64,000 nucleotides of DNA from Streptomyces alboflavus (GTDB taxonomy: Bacteria; Actinomycetota; Actinomycetes; Streptomycetales; Streptomycetaceae), in NCBI RefSeq assembly GCF_000716675.1, contig NZ_JNXT01000039.1:31425-95424 (forward strand), written 5' to 3'. Numbering within the stretch: position 1 is the stretch's first letter; the number at the start of each line of letters is the position of its first letter. Position numbers and translations under genes: made by a program. The notes beneath the pieces are model-generated. The model had not been told where the DNA came from, did not search any database, and saw nothing but the letters and a program-made list of their open reading frames with translations. Shown here piece after piece: positions 19,314-28,146 of the stretch.

Positions 19314-21014
19314 ATGAGTGCTGACGGGGGACGTGTGCTCGGCGGCCGCTATCGGCTCGCCGAGCGCATCGGATCGGGGGGCATGGGAACGGTATGGCGT
19401 GCCGTCGACGAGCTGGTCGGGCGGGAGGTCGCGGTCAAGGAGCCGCGCCTTCCCGGTGATCCGCACGACGCGGCGGCACGGCGGGCGTACGAGCGGTTGC
19501 GGCGTGAGGCGCGCGCCGCGGCGTCCGTCGACCACCCGGCCGCGGTCGCGATCCACGACGTGGTCGTCGACGACGGACGGCCCTGGATCGTCATGGAGCT
19601 GGTCCGGGGCGAGTCCCTGCACGAGGTCCTGAGGCGCGGGGCGCTGGCACCCGCCGAGTCGGCCCGCATCGGCCTCGCACTCGTCGGCGCGCTCGCCGCG
19701 GCGCACGCCCAGGGCATCGTGCACCGCGATGTGAAGCCCGCGAACGTGCTGCTCGGCGCGCACGGCCGGGTCGTCCTCACGGACTTCGGCATCGCGCGGG
19801 TGCAGGGCGAGGAATCCCTCACCGTCAGCGGCGAGTTCGTCGGGTCCCTGGAGTTCATCGCGCCGGAGCGGATGGCGGGGCACGGGGCGGAGCCCGCGTC
19901 CGACCTGTGGTCGCTCGGGGTGCTGCTGTTCGCGGCGGTGGAGGGCTGGTCCCCGTTCCGGCGTACGACGCTTGAGTCCACGCTGGCGGCGGTGCTCTCC
20001 GCGGACGTGCCGGAGCCGGCGCGGGCGGGCGAGCTGGCGCCGCTCATCTCGCGGCTGCTGTCCCGCGACCCCGGGTTTCGGCCCGGCGCGGGGGAGGTGG
20101 CGGCGGCGCTGGAGGCGGTGGCGGAGGGGCGGCCGCTGCCGGAGCCGTTCGGGACGGTGGTGGCGCAGGACCCTTCGGGTATGCGGGAGTTGTCGGACGA
20201 CGTGGGGACGGTGCGGCTTTCTCGCGGGGGCGCGGGGGGTGCGGGAGCCGGTGGGGGTGCCGGTGGGGGTGTCGGCCCCGGGGCGGGGCCGGGCGTGGTG
20301 GCGGATGTGGGGTCGGGCGCGGGTCGGGGGCGTGCCGGTGGACGGCGTACGCCTGCCTTGGTCGCCGCCGCGCTGGTCGGCGCGCTGCTGGTCGGGGGCG
20401 GGGTGTGGCTCGGTACGTCGATGGGTTCTGCGGGCGGTGGCTCCGGGGAGACGCGCGCTGAGCGTACGAAGGGGTCGGAGGGCGGGGAGTCCGGAGCCCG
20501 CGGGTCCGCCACCCCCGCGCCCCGGTGGAAGGTCCGCCCGGAGCGGGCGCTCGTCGCCGAGATGCCCGTGCCCGCGCGCTACAAGGTCGTCGTGCGCGAG
20601 GACGGCGACGACGACCGGCAGCGGACGGGATCCCGGCTCGTGATCTACGCCGAGGACGAGAACAGCGACGTCACGGTGCGCCTGACCAAGGAGGACGGCG
20701 GCTCGACGCCCGCCCTCACCTGGGCCCGCCAGGCGGCCGAGACCTGGCACGACTCGGACAACGGCGCCAGGACGAACTACACGAAGACGTCCCACCGCGG
20801 CGACGACGCGGCGATCGCCGACACCACGTACGACGACGACTCCATGACCACCCCGGTCCGCTGCCTACAGCTCATGATCATCACGGCCGACCAGGAGTTC
20901 TACGAGCTGCGCGTGGACATGCCGAAGGGCACGGCACAGGAGAAGGAGGGCACCGAACTGTTCAAGGGCGTGCGGGCGCGGCTCAAGGTCGGCAAGGACT
21001 CGGTGAAGGGCTGA
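19314..21014 (+). CDS. Receptor-type Ser/Thr protein kinase (array member 6)
   Basis: Last of the array, 566 residues. Catalytic lysine 42, HRD aspartate 139 and DFG aspartate 157 are present. A Gly-rich linker (about 300-340) precedes the membrane helix at about 348-368. The exported domain begins with PVPARYKVV and carries Asp/Thr-rich loops (YDDDSMTTP), the most divergent of the six. It starts 75 bp after member 5, so co-transcription is likely. In S. coelicolor I recall pkaA and pkaB lying in a similar array, but I cannot assign which member corresponds to which. Confidence 0.92.
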   Translation: MSADGGRVLGGRYRLAERIGSGGMGTVWRAVDELVGREVAVKEPRLPGDPHDAAARRAYERLRREARAAASVDHPAAVAIHDVVVDDGRPWIVMELVRGESLHEVLRRGALAPAESARIGLALVGALAAAHAQGIVHRDVKPANVLLGAHGRVVLTDFGIARVQGEESLTVSGEFVGSLEFIAPERMAGHGAEPASDLWSLGVLLFAAVEGWSPFRRTTLESTLAAVLSADVPEPARAGELAPLISRLLSRDPGFRPGAGEVAAALEAVAEGRPLPEPFGTVVAQDPSGMRELSDDVGTVRLSRGGAGGAGAGGGAGGGVGPGAGPGVVADVGSGAGRGRAGGRRTPALVAAALVGALLVGGGVWLGTSMGSAGGGSGETRAERTKGSEGGESGARGSATPAPRWKVRPERALVAEMPVPARYKVVVREDGDDDRQRTGSRLVIYAEDENSDVTVRLTKEDGGSTPALTWARQAAETWHDSDNGARTNYTKTSHRGDDAAIADTTYDDDSMTTPVRCLQLMIITADQEFYELRVDMPKGTAQEKEGTELFKGVRARLKVGKDSVKG

Positions 21015-21138
21015 CGCCCGCTGTGGACTTGCCCGTTCGCCCCCGGGGAACGCCCTGATCAGCACCTTTGTCGCCAGCAGGCACTGGCAGCGAACGAAGT
21101 GGCCCGCGGCCACGTGTGCGTGCTCGGTGAAAGCTCGT

Positions 21139-21150
21139 TACCCATGGGTA
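21139..21150. promoter_or_regulatory. Palindromic operator candidate before gabD2
   Basis: Perfect 12-bp palindrome TACCCATGGGTA, extendable with one mismatched pair to 16 bp. It is centred about 40 bp upstream of the dehydrogenase start, where a repressor would block transcription. Confidence 0.4.
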
Positions 21151-21184
21151 CCCAAAGCGTCCGCTCAGGCATACGCTCACCGTC

Positions 21185-22801
21185 ATGACGGACTCGCAGG
21201 CCCCCGCCACGCCCCTCGGTACGAACCCGGTCGCCCCGGCCCCCAGCGGCGCACGCACCGCCGCCGACGTGGTCACGCCGGAGCTGGTCGCCCAGCTCAC
21301 CCGTGATGTGATCGGCTCGGGCCGGACGGCCAACCACACGCCGTTCACCGGCGAGAAGCTGGCCGACCTGCCGGAGTCCACCCCCGAGGACGTGGCCACC
21401 GCCTTCGAGCGGGCGCGCGCGGCGCAGGTCGCGTGGGCCCGCACGCCGGTGCGCCGACGCGCCGCCGTCCTGCTGCGCTTCCACGACCTCGTGCTCCAGC
21501 GCCAGGCGGAGGCCCTCGACCTCATCCAGCTGGAGACCGGCAAGGCGCGCCTGCACGCGCACGAGGAGATCCAGGCCGTCGTCGTCGCGGCTCGCCACTA
21601 CGGCCGCCGCGCCGGGGCGTATCTGAACCCCAAGCGCCACACCGGCGTCGTACCGACCCTCACCAAGGTCACCGAACTGCGCCAGCCGCGCGGCGTCGTC
21701 GGCCAGATCGCCCCCTGGAACTACCCCCTCGAACTGTCCATCGGCGACGCCCTGCCCGCCCTCGTCGCGGGCAACGCCCTGGTCATGAAGCCCGACACCG
21801 AGACCGCCCTGACGGCGCTCTGGGCCCGGGACCTGATCATCGAGGCGGGGCTTCCCGCCGAGGTGTTCCAGGTCGTCCTCGGCGACGGCCCCGTCATCGG
21901 CCCCGAGATCGTCCAGCGCGCCGACTACGTCTCCTTCACCGGCTCCACCCGCACCGGCCGCGAGGTCGCCACCGGCGCCGCCGCCCGCCTCGTCGGCGTC
22001 TCCCTCGAACTCGGCGGCAAGAACGCCATGCTGGTCCTGCACGACGCCGACGTGGAGAAGGCCGCCGCGGGCGCGGTCCGCGCCTGCTTCTCCTCCGCCG
22101 GTCAACTGTGCATCTCCATCGAGCGGTTGTACGTCCACGAGGCCGTCGCCGACGCCTTCGTGGAGCGGTTCGCGGCGAAGACCAGGGCGATGCGGCTCGG
22201 CCGGTCGCTCGCGTACGGCGCCGAGATGGGCTCCCTCGTCGGCGAGCGGCAGCTGGAGGCCACCCGGCGGCACGTCGACGAGGCCGTCGCCAAGGGCGCC
22301 ACACTCGTCGCGGGCGGCGTGGCCCGGCCCGACATCGGCCCCTACTTCTACGAGCCGACCATCCTGGACGGCGTCGAGTCGCCCATGGCGGTGTGCACGG
22401 AGGAGACCTTCGGCCCGGTCGTCTCGCTCTACCGCTTCACCGACGAGAACGAGGCCGTCGAACTCGCCAACTCCACCTCCTACGGTCTGAACTCCTCGGT
22501 CTGGACGAAGGACGGCAGGCGCGGCCGCGCCCTCGCCGCCCGCCTGCGCACCGGCACCGTCAACGTCAACGAGGGCTTCGCGCCCGCCTACGGCAGCGTG
22601 CAGTCCCCGATGGGCGGCATGAAGGACTCGGGCCTCGGCCGCCGCCACGGCTCCGAGGGCATCCTCAAGTACACCGAGGCGCAGACCGTCGCCCACCAGC
22701 GACTCATCCCGCTCGCCCCGTCCTTCGGCATGACCGACGAGAAGCACGCGGCGTTCATGACGACGAGCTTGCGGCTCATGAAGGCCTTCCGCCTGAGGTA
22801 A
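21185..22801 (+). CDS. gabD2: Succinic semialdehyde dehydrogenase (GabD2 type)
   Basis: Aldehyde dehydrogenase superfamily enzyme, 538 residues, oxidising succinate semialdehyde to succinate with NAD(P)+ and so linking GABA breakdown to the TCA cycle. Catalytic Cys309 lies in GQLCISIERL and general base Glu275 in LELGGKN, the usual 34-residue spacing. Other marks are APWNYPLEL and FTGSTRTG. The CISIERLYVHE stretch is characteristic of the actinobacterial GabD2 group as I recall it; substrate is inferred from that. ATG at 21185. A 12-bp palindrome 35 bp upstream suggests control by a dedicated repressor. A GMC oxidoreductase follows after 142 bp. Confidence 0.88.
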   Translation: MTDSQAPATPLGTNPVAPAPSGARTAADVVTPELVAQLTRDVIGSGRTANHTPFTGEKLADLPESTPEDVATAFERARAAQVAWARTPVRRRAAVLLRFHDLVLQRQAEALDLIQLETGKARLHAHEEIQAVVVAARHYGRRAGAYLNPKRHTGVVPTLTKVTELRQPRGVVGQIAPWNYPLELSIGDALPALVAGNALVMKPDTETALTALWARDLIIEAGLPAEVFQVVLGDGPVIGPEIVQRADYVSFTGSTRTGREVATGAAARLVGVSLELGGKNAMLVLHDADVEKAAAGAVRACFSSAGQLCISIERLYVHEAVADAFVERFAAKTRAMRLGRSLAYGAEMGSLVGERQLEATRRHVDEAVAKGATLVAGGVARPDIGPYFYEPTILDGVESPMAVCTEETFGPVVSLYRFTDENEAVELANSTSYGLNSSVWTKDGRRGRALAARLRTGTVNVNEGFAPAYGSVQSPMGGMKDSGLGRRHGSEGILKYTEAQTVAHQRLIPLAPSFGMTDEKHAAFMTTSLRLMKAFRLR

Positions 22802-22943
22802 GTGGGCGTGCGGAGTCCGCTGCGGTGCGGAAGCGTCCTGGAGGGGCGCGGGAACCGCGCGACCAGCCACAGACGGCCCGCAGACTCGACACCGCACTGT
22901 CCAGCGAAGCGCTCAGCGCGCCAGTTTTCGACGAGGAGAGTCA

Positions 22944-24770
22944 ATGGCACGGGAGAACTCTGTCCGGGACCAGGGCGACGACGGCTACGACTACGACGTC
23001 ATCGTCGTCGGCTCCGGCTTCGGCGGCTCCGTATCGGCGCTGCGGCTCACGGAGAAGGGCTACCGCGTCGGCGTCCTGGAGGCGGGCCGCCGCTTCACGC
23101 GCGGGCAACTGCCCAAGAACTCCTGGGACATCAAGAACTACCTCTGGGCCCCGGCGCTCGGCCTCTACGGCATCCAGCGCATCCATCTGCTCGGCAATGT
23201 GATGGTCCTGGCGGGCGCGGGCGTGGGCGGCGGATCGCTGAACTACGCGAACACGCTCTACGTACCGCCTGCGGCGTTCTTCGACGATCCGCAGTGGAAG
23301 GACATCACGGACTGGCAGGACGAGCTGCGTCCGTACTACGAGCAGGCCAAGCGGATGCTCGGCGTGCGGCTCAACCCCACGACCACCCCCTCCGACGTCC
23401 ACCTCAAGGCCGCCGCGCAGGCCATGGGAGTGGGCGACAGCTTCCACATGGCGCCGGTCGGCGTCTTCTTCGGTGACGGACGGGACGCCACCGGTGAGTC
23501 AACGGCCGAGCCCGGCAAGGAAGTTCCCGACCCCTACTTCGGCGGCGCCGGACCCGCCCGGCGTGCCTGCACCGAGTGCGGCGAGTGCATGACGGGCTGC
23601 CGCCACGGCGCGAAGAACACCCTCAACGAGAACTACCTCTACCTCGCCGAGAAGGCCGGAGCCGTCATCCACCCGATGACGTCCGTCGTGGCGCTCACCG
23701 AGGACTCGCGCGGCGGCTACGCCGTGGGCACGCTGCCCACCGACAACAAACGCAAGGGCAGGGGCCGCACCTTCCGTGCCCGCCGCGTCGTCCTCGCCGC
23801 CGGGACGTACGGCACCCAGACGCTCCTGCACCGCATGAAGGACAGCCATCTGCTGCCCCGCATATCGGGGCGCCTCGGCGACCTCACCCGCACCAACTCC
23901 GAGGCGCTGGTGGGCGCCCAGACGACGGACCGCCGCTACCGCAAGCGCCACGGCGGCCTCGCGGGCGCGGGCGGCAAGGTCGACTTCACCAAGGGCGTGG
24001 CCATCACCTCGTCCATCCACCCGAACGACACCACCCACATCGAGCCCGTCCGCTACGGCAGGAAGTCCAACGCGATGGGCGGCATGACGCTGCTCCAGGT
24101 CCCGTACACCGTGAAGGGCGGCAAGGCGCGCGTCGCCGGGTGGCTCGCCAACACCGTGCGCCACCCGCTCCTGACCGTGCGCTCCCTGTCCAACTACCGC
24201 TGGTCGGAGCGCACCATCATCGGCCTGGTCATGCAGACCCTCGACAACTCGCTGACCACGTACCGCAAGGAGAAGGGCATCGGCAAGGGCCTGCTGACCG
24301 CGCGGCAGGGCCACGGCGCGCCCAACCCGGACCAGATCGCCGAGGCCACCCGCGCCGCGACCCTCATCGCCGAGGAGATCAACGGCTTCCCCGGCTCCAA
24401 CGTCGGCGAGCTGATGGGCACCCCGCTGACCGCGCACTTCCTCGGCGGCTGCCCGATCGGCGACGGCGCCGACACCGGCGTCATCGACCCCTACCACCGC
24501 CTTTACGGCCACCCCGGCATCTCCGTGGTCGACGGCGCCGCCGTCTCCGCGAACCTCGGCGTGAACCCCTCGCTCACGATCACCGCGCAGGCCGAGCGCG
24601 CCATGTCGTTCTGGCCCAACAAGGGCGAGGCGGACCCGCGTCCGGCCCAGGGCGCCGCCTACGCGCGGCTCGCTCCGGTCGAGCCGAAGTCCCCGGCGGT
24701 CCCGGCCCACGCCTTCGGCGCGCTGCGGCTGCCGTTCCTGGGGGTGCCCGAGGTGCCGAGGAAGAAGTAG
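22944..24770 (+). CDS. GMC family FAD oxidoreductase, cholesterol-oxidase-like
   Basis: Flavoprotein of 608 residues. The N-terminal FAD site is DVIVVGSGFGGS at about 18-29. The later conserved block VVDGAAVSANLGVNPSLTI belongs to the GMC/cholesterol oxidase-like family (mycobacterial ChoD type). A four-cysteine segment CTECGECMTGC (Cys209, 212, 215, 219) resembles an iron-sulfur or zinc site and is followed by RHGAKNT; this segment is shared by that subfamily. No Tat or Sec signal is visible, so it is probably cytoplasmic, unlike the secreted Streptomyces cholesterol oxidases. Substrate unknown; a sterol or other hydrophobic alcohol is possible. ATG 22944 follows GAGGAGAG closely. The stop codon lies inside a duplicated 26-bp sequence. 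Confidence 0.88.
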   Translation: MARENSVRDQGDDGYDYDVIVVGSGFGGSVSALRLTEKGYRVGVLEAGRRFTRGQLPKNSWDIKNYLWAPALGLYGIQRIHLLGNVMVLAGAGVGGGSLNYANTLYVPPAAFFDDPQWKDITDWQDELRPYYEQAKRMLGVRLNPTTTPSDVHLKAAAQAMGVGDSFHMAPVGVFFGDGRDATGESTAEPGKEVPDPYFGGAGPARRACTECGECMTGCRHGAKNTLNENYLYLAEKAGAVIHPMTSVVALTEDSRGGYAVGTLPTDNKRKGRGRTFRARRVVLAAGTYGTQTLLHRMKDSHLLPRISGRLGDLTRTNSEALVGAQTTDRRYRKRHGGLAGAGGKVDFTKGVAITSSIHPNDTTHIEPVRYGRKSNAMGGMTLLQVPYTVKGGKARVAGWLANTVRHPLLTVRSLSNYRWSERTIIGLVMQTLDNSLTTYRKEKGIGKGLLTARQGHGAPNPDQIAEATRAATLIAEEINGFPGSNVGELMGTPLTAHFLGGCPIGDGADTGVIDPYHRLYGHPGISVVDGAAVSANLGVNPSLTITAQAERAMSFWPNKGEADPRPAQGAAYARLAPVEPKSPAVPAHAFGALRLPFLGVPEVPRKK

Positions 24771-24817
24771 CCGCGTACGTACGCGAGAAGGAGTAGCCGC
24801 GTACGTACGCGAGAAGG
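24766..24817. repeat. Tandem 26-bp duplication with 14-bp palindromes
   Basis: Two perfect copies (24766-24791, 24792-24817). Each contains the stop triplet TAG and the perfect palindrome CGCGTACGTACGCG. The first copy includes the end of the GMC oxidoreductase gene. Confidence 0.9.
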
Positions 24818-24876
24818 GGCGCGTGCCCGGCCGCGCGCCCCCGCCGCGTGCCCGACGGAACCGGCCGTGTACGCGA

Positions 24877-24910
24877 AAGGACCTGCACCCCCCTCCGAGT
24901 GCAGGTCCTT
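24877..24910. terminator. Bidirectional terminator
   Basis: Perfect 12-bp stem (24877-24888 with 24899-24910) and 10-nt loop between convergent genes, with A/T bases at both outer ends. Confidence 0.75.
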
Positions 24911-24930
24911 CGCGTCTCGCGGTACGTCGC

Positions 24931-26079
24931 CTACGCGGCGGCGTCCGAGTTCGAGCGGCGGCGTACGACGTACACCGCGCCGGCGCCCGCGACGACGGCG
25001 ATGCCGCCGACGAGGCCGATGGTGGGAAGGGCGGAGCTGGAGCCGGTCTGGGCGAGGCTGCCGGTCGGCGGGATCTCCGCGACCGTCTGCTTCACCTCGT
25101 CGGCGCGGCCGCCCTGCGGCTCCCTGTTGACCGGCGGCTCGGTGACGTCCGGCCTCGGGATGGCCTCACCGGGGTGCTCGTTGTCGCTGCCGGGCTTCAG
25201 GACGGTGAAGTCGAAGAACGCGAAGGCGTTGTGCTCGCAGTTCAGCTCGGAGTCCACGTAGCCGCCGAGGCCGAACGCGTAGCCGTCGCCCGCCGGGGCC
25301 TTCTTGTTGATGTTCAGGCGCAGCCTGATCTCGACCTGCTCCTTGGCGGCGAGCGTCGTCGTGCCGAAGGTGACACCGCTCTCGACCTCGTCGACGATCG
25401 ACTTCCAGCCCTTGGCCTCGGGGTCGTAGAACTGGATCCGCGTGTAGCTGCTCAGCCAGTCCTTCTCGTCCTCGCTCTCCGAGAAGTTGTCCGCGGCGGC
25501 CAGCCAGCGGACCTTGCCGAGGTCCTCGTCGCTGGGGTTGGCCGCGATCAGCTTGAACTCGTGCCAGCCGCTGCCCGCGACGATCTTGCCGGGCAGGCCC
25601 TTGAGCTTGAGATCCAGCTGGTTCTCGGCGTCCTCGCCGGTCTCCTCGTCGACGGCGCACTCGGTGGGCTCGTCGGTGGGCGTGGTCTCGTCGCCGGGCT
25701 CGGTGGTGTCCTCGCCGGGGTCGGCGTCGTCACCGGGGTCGGTGTCGCCGTCGCCGGGCTTCGTGTCGCCGTCGCCCGGCTTGGTGTCGTCACCCGGCTC
25801 GGCGGGGTCCTCGGGCTTGGTGTCGTCGCCGGGCTCTGCCGGGTCCTCGGGCTTCGTCGGGTCCTCGGGCTTGGTGTCGCCGTCGCCGGGCTTCGTGTCG
25901 TCGCCGGGCTTCGCCGGGTCCTCCGGGCCGGGGGACTCCGCCGGGGGCGTCTCGCCCGCGCTCGCGGACGGCGTGGTGTTCGCGTCCCCAGTTGCGAACG
26001 CGGCCGGTGCCGAGAGCAGTGCGACCGGGGCGATCACGGCCGTCGCGGCCGCGGCGGCCAGAGCACGGCGAAGCTTCAT
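24931..26079 (-). CDS. Sortase-anchored acidic surface protein (LAxTG)
   Basis: Exported wall protein of 382 residues. A Sec signal peptide spans about 1-30 (Arg-rich start, hydrophobic core, ATG-like cleavage site). Residues about 35-145 are an acidic repeat of P-G-D-D-T-K-P and P-E-D-P units, a likely wall-spanning stalk. A folded domain (about 155-300) of unknown type follows, with two cysteines, one at the start of the domain (ECAVDEE) and one at LNCEHN, which may form a disulfide. The C-terminus has LAQTG (342-346), a hydrophobic helix and a basic tail, the layout for class E sortases, which use LAxTG. No sortase gene is in the window. Start ATG 26079 is preceded by GAGG. Confidence 0.88.
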   Translation of the reverse strand: MKLRRALAAAAATAVIAPVALLSAPAAFATGDANTTPSASAGETPPAESPGPEDPAKPGDDTKPGDGDTKPEDPTKPEDPAEPGDDTKPEDPAEPGDDTKPGDGDTKPGDGDTDPGDDADPGEDTTEPGDETTPTDEPTECAVDEETGEDAENQLDLKLKGLPGKIVAGSGWHEFKLIAANPSDEDLGKVRWLAAADNFSESEDEKDWLSSYTRIQFYDPEAKGWKSIVDEVESGVTFGTTTLAAKEQVEIRLRLNINKKAPAGDGYAFGLGGYVDSELNCEHNAFAFFDFTVLKPGSDNEHPGEAIPRPDVTEPPVNREPQGGRADEVKQTVAEIPPTGSLAQTGSSSALPTIGLVGGIAVVAGAGAVYVVRRRSNSDAAA

Positions 26080-26224
26080 GAAGACCTCAGAGAGTCCGGC
26101 GCACCGCGCCCGCGCGGTACGGAGGTGGAGGCCTCCGCGGCGGGGCGCGGAAGTGGCCGTTGTTACGCATGGATGACCTGCGTGGGCCGGGAATGGTTGT
26201 CCTGGAACTCACAGAATTCTTATG

Positions 26225-26238
26225 TGGTGTAGGTCACA
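26225..26238. promoter_or_regulatory. Crp-like site upstream of small membrane protein
   Basis: GTGGTGTAGGTCAC fits the Streptomyces Crp pattern GTG-N6-G-N-CAC that I recall, within an AT-richer patch. Possible -35 TTGTCC (26198-26203) and -10 TATGTG (26222-26227) overlap it. It lies between the divergent surface-protein gene and the gene at 26354. Confidence 0.35.
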
Positions 26239-26353
26239 AGTTCGGGGCTCGGCCAGGGCTCCGGCTTGTGCGGCCGCGGCGCGGTGTCGTAGAACTTCCC
26301 CCGTTTGCAAGCGAGATGAAGCACGCTCTGGAATGGATTCCTTGGGGGGCACA

Positions 26354-26755
26354 GTGTCCGTGCAGTCGCCGCGTGAGCCCGACGGCGAGTCGTCGATACC
26401 CGACGAGGTGTGGCGCCGGTTCGAGCAGGACAGCGAACGCGAGATCCGGGCGTCCGCGCCGAAGGAGCCGTCCGCGCGGGCGCGCATGGTCGCCGAGCGG
26501 CTGCGTCGCCTGGACGAGGAGGCGGCGCGGCAGCAGGCCGAGGGTGTCGTCGGCCGCAAGCGGCGCAAGCGCAGGGAGGAGTCCGCGCAGCCGTGGCGCC
26601 CCGACGAGTGGCGCGCCGCGCCCACGGGCCGTGGCGGGGGCCGCCCGGCGCGGTCCGAGCGGTGGCGGCAGGTGCGGAGCGTGGTGATCGTCGGGGGCTG
26701 CATGATCCTGGCGATCGCGGTCCTGAGCCCGTTCCGGTTCTGGCCCTGGCAGTGA
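26354..26755 (+). CDS. Small single-pass membrane protein
   Basis: About 133 residues, function unknown. The N-terminal two thirds are charged and probably helical (RRFEQDSERE, RMVAERLRRLDEE), followed by a basic patch (GRKRRKRRE). One C-terminal membrane helix (VVIVGGCMILAIAVL) ends six residues before the stop, giving a tail-anchored layout with the charged part inside the cell. The start is a choice between GTG 26354, which has GGGGGG 4 nt upstream, and ATG 26333; I prefer the former. A Crp-like palindrome lies about 120 bp upstream. An inverted repeat 60 bp downstream (26815-26843) separates it from the lipoprotein gene. Confidence 0.7.
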   Translation: MSVQSPREPDGESSIPDEVWRRFEQDSEREIRASAPKEPSARARMVAERLRRLDEEAARQQAEGVVGRKRRKRREESAQPWRPDEWRAAPTGRGGGRPARSERWRQVRSVVIVGGCMILAIAVLSPFRFWPWQ

Positions 26756-26814
26756 GGCGGGAGTTCCGGGGGCGGCGGGCCGAGGGGGCGCCCCAGGCGG
26801 GTGGCCCGCTCCGG

Positions 26815-26843
26815 GTGTGACGTAGATCGTGTACGCGTCACAC
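26815..26843. promoter_or_regulatory. Inverted repeat upstream of lipoprotein gene
   Basis: 8-bp arms GTGTGACG and CGTCACAC with a 13-nt spacer, about 140 bp before the lipoprotein start. It could be an operator or a weak terminator of the preceding gene; there is no T-run. Confidence 0.4.
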
Positions 26844-26980
26844 GCTGACCGGGCGTTCCAGGGAACCACGCACGTCGATCTTCAGTCGTAGAAGGGGTGC
26901 GGGTGACTCCGCATGGACGTGCGAGGCGTGCGCGCGGCGTGATGCGCGCGGGGTACGCCAGGAATCTGGGGGAACGGAAC

Positions 26981-27847
26981 GTGAAGTCAGCTGTGTCGCG
27001 TGTCGTGGTGGCCGTCTCGGTCGCGGCCGCTCTGGGTCTGACCGCCGCGTGCGGTGGCGGCGACGGGGACGGGGGCGGCGACCGCGACGGCGGCAAGTCG
27101 TCGACGTCGCAGGCGAAGCCGAAGGGGCCGGGCGGCGGTGCGGGCGGTTCGGGGGCCGAGGGCGGTTCCGGCGGTTCCGCGGACGCATCCCCCGAGGCCA
27201 GGAAGCTGAAGGCGAAGGTCATCGCCGCGGGCGACCTGAAGCGGGCGGCCCTGAAGCGGTACGGGGTGACGCCCCGGGAGCGGTCGAAGCTGGAGGCCGC
27301 GTCGGACGGCGCCGCGACGACCCCGGCCGCCTGCCGCCCCCTGTCGGACATGATGGCCGCCGCCACCCCGCCGAAGGCCAAGGCCCACGCGGGCCGCGCG
27401 GTGGCGCCGAAGAGCGTGCGCGACGACCTGGCGACGACGGACGTCGAGCTGTTCGCGTACGACAGCCCGGACAGCGCGCGGAAGGCGCTGCGGGACGTGC
27501 GGTCGGCGCTGAGGTCGAAGGAGTGCGGCGCGTTCCGCGCGGGCGGCGTGCGCTACAGCGGTGTCGCGCCCGAGGCCGCGCCGGACAAGGGTGACGAGTC
27601 GGTCGCGTACAAGCTCGGCAGCCGCCAGGAGCAGCTCGTGAAGCGGCACGCGGTCGTCGTGGTGCGGGACGGTTCGACGCTGGTCTCCTTCGCCGCGCGG
27701 AACTACTACGACCCGGAGTCCGTGGCGGGCGAGGACGAGTCCCGCAAGGACGGCGGCGGCACGGACCTGCCCGGCTCGGACAAGGCGGACGAGGAGCCCG
27801 AGGTGCCGTCGGCGGTTGTGGACGCGCAGCTGGACAAGGTGGGCTAG
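26981..27847 (+). CDS. Putative lipoprotein
   Basis: A 288-residue exported protein of unknown function. The N-terminus is a short signal peptide ending in LTAAC, a slightly atypical lipobox with Thr at -3. It leads into a Gly/Asp/Lys/Ser-rich tether (about residues 24-70) and a soluble domain with recurring Ala/Lys/Asp, two cysteines (AACRPL and SKECGAF) that may pair, and a final acidic stretch. GTG 26981 is chosen because GGGGGAA lies 6 nt upstream and the signal peptide begins right there. It resembles the small lipoproteins of actinomycetes that bind ligands or partner sensors, but I recognise no family. Confidence 0.75.
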   Translation: MKSAVSRVVVAVSVAAALGLTAACGGGDGDGGGDRDGGKSSTSQAKPKGPGGGAGGSGAEGGSGGSADASPEARKLKAKVIAAGDLKRAALKRYGVTPRERSKLEAASDGAATTPAACRPLSDMMAAATPPKAKAHAGRAVAPKSVRDDLATTDVELFAYDSPDSARKALRDVRSALRSKECGAFRAGGVRYSGVAPEAAPDKGDESVAYKLGSRQEQLVKRHAVVVVRDGSTLVSFAARNYYDPESVAGEDESRKDGGGTDLPGSDKADEEPEVPSAVVDAQLDKVG

Positions 27848-27988
27848 GCGCGGGTGCCGGGTGCCGGGTGCCGGGTGCCGGGTGCCGGGTGCCGGGTGCT
27901 GGGCGCCGGGCGCTGGGCGCCGGGCGAGGCGCGGTAGGCGCTGGGCCGGGGGCGGCGGGCTTTCGGCTGCCGGTTCGACGGAAGAGCG

Positions 27989-28021
27989 AAGGGCCCCGCG
28001 GGACGGATCCGCGGGGCCCTT
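27989..28021. terminator. Terminator after lipoprotein gene
   Basis: Perfect 13-bp stem (27989-28001 with 28009-28021) with a 7-nt loop, beginning and ending with AA/TT. Confidence 0.7.
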
Positions 28022-28130
28022 GGCTGTCAGCACCGACGTCAGGGCAGCGTCGGTGCCTCGGTGCGGCGCCGGGGGAGTGCGCCGCTGGTCGAATGTGCCG
28101 GTGGCCGACCCGGCGCACAAGGGGCGCGCG

Positions 28131-28146
28131 GCTGGTGTAGACCAAT
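28131..28146. promoter_or_regulatory. DasR-responsive-element-like palindrome
   Basis: The core TGGTGTAGACCA differs from the dre core TGGTCTAGACCA (remembered consensus) by one central base. No gene start lies close on either strand, so function is doubtful. Confidence 0.3.

Noticed and set aside
28131..28146. DasR operator controlling a local gene
   Set aside because: The palindrome is close to the dre consensus, but no start codon is near in either direction, so I list it only as a weak site.
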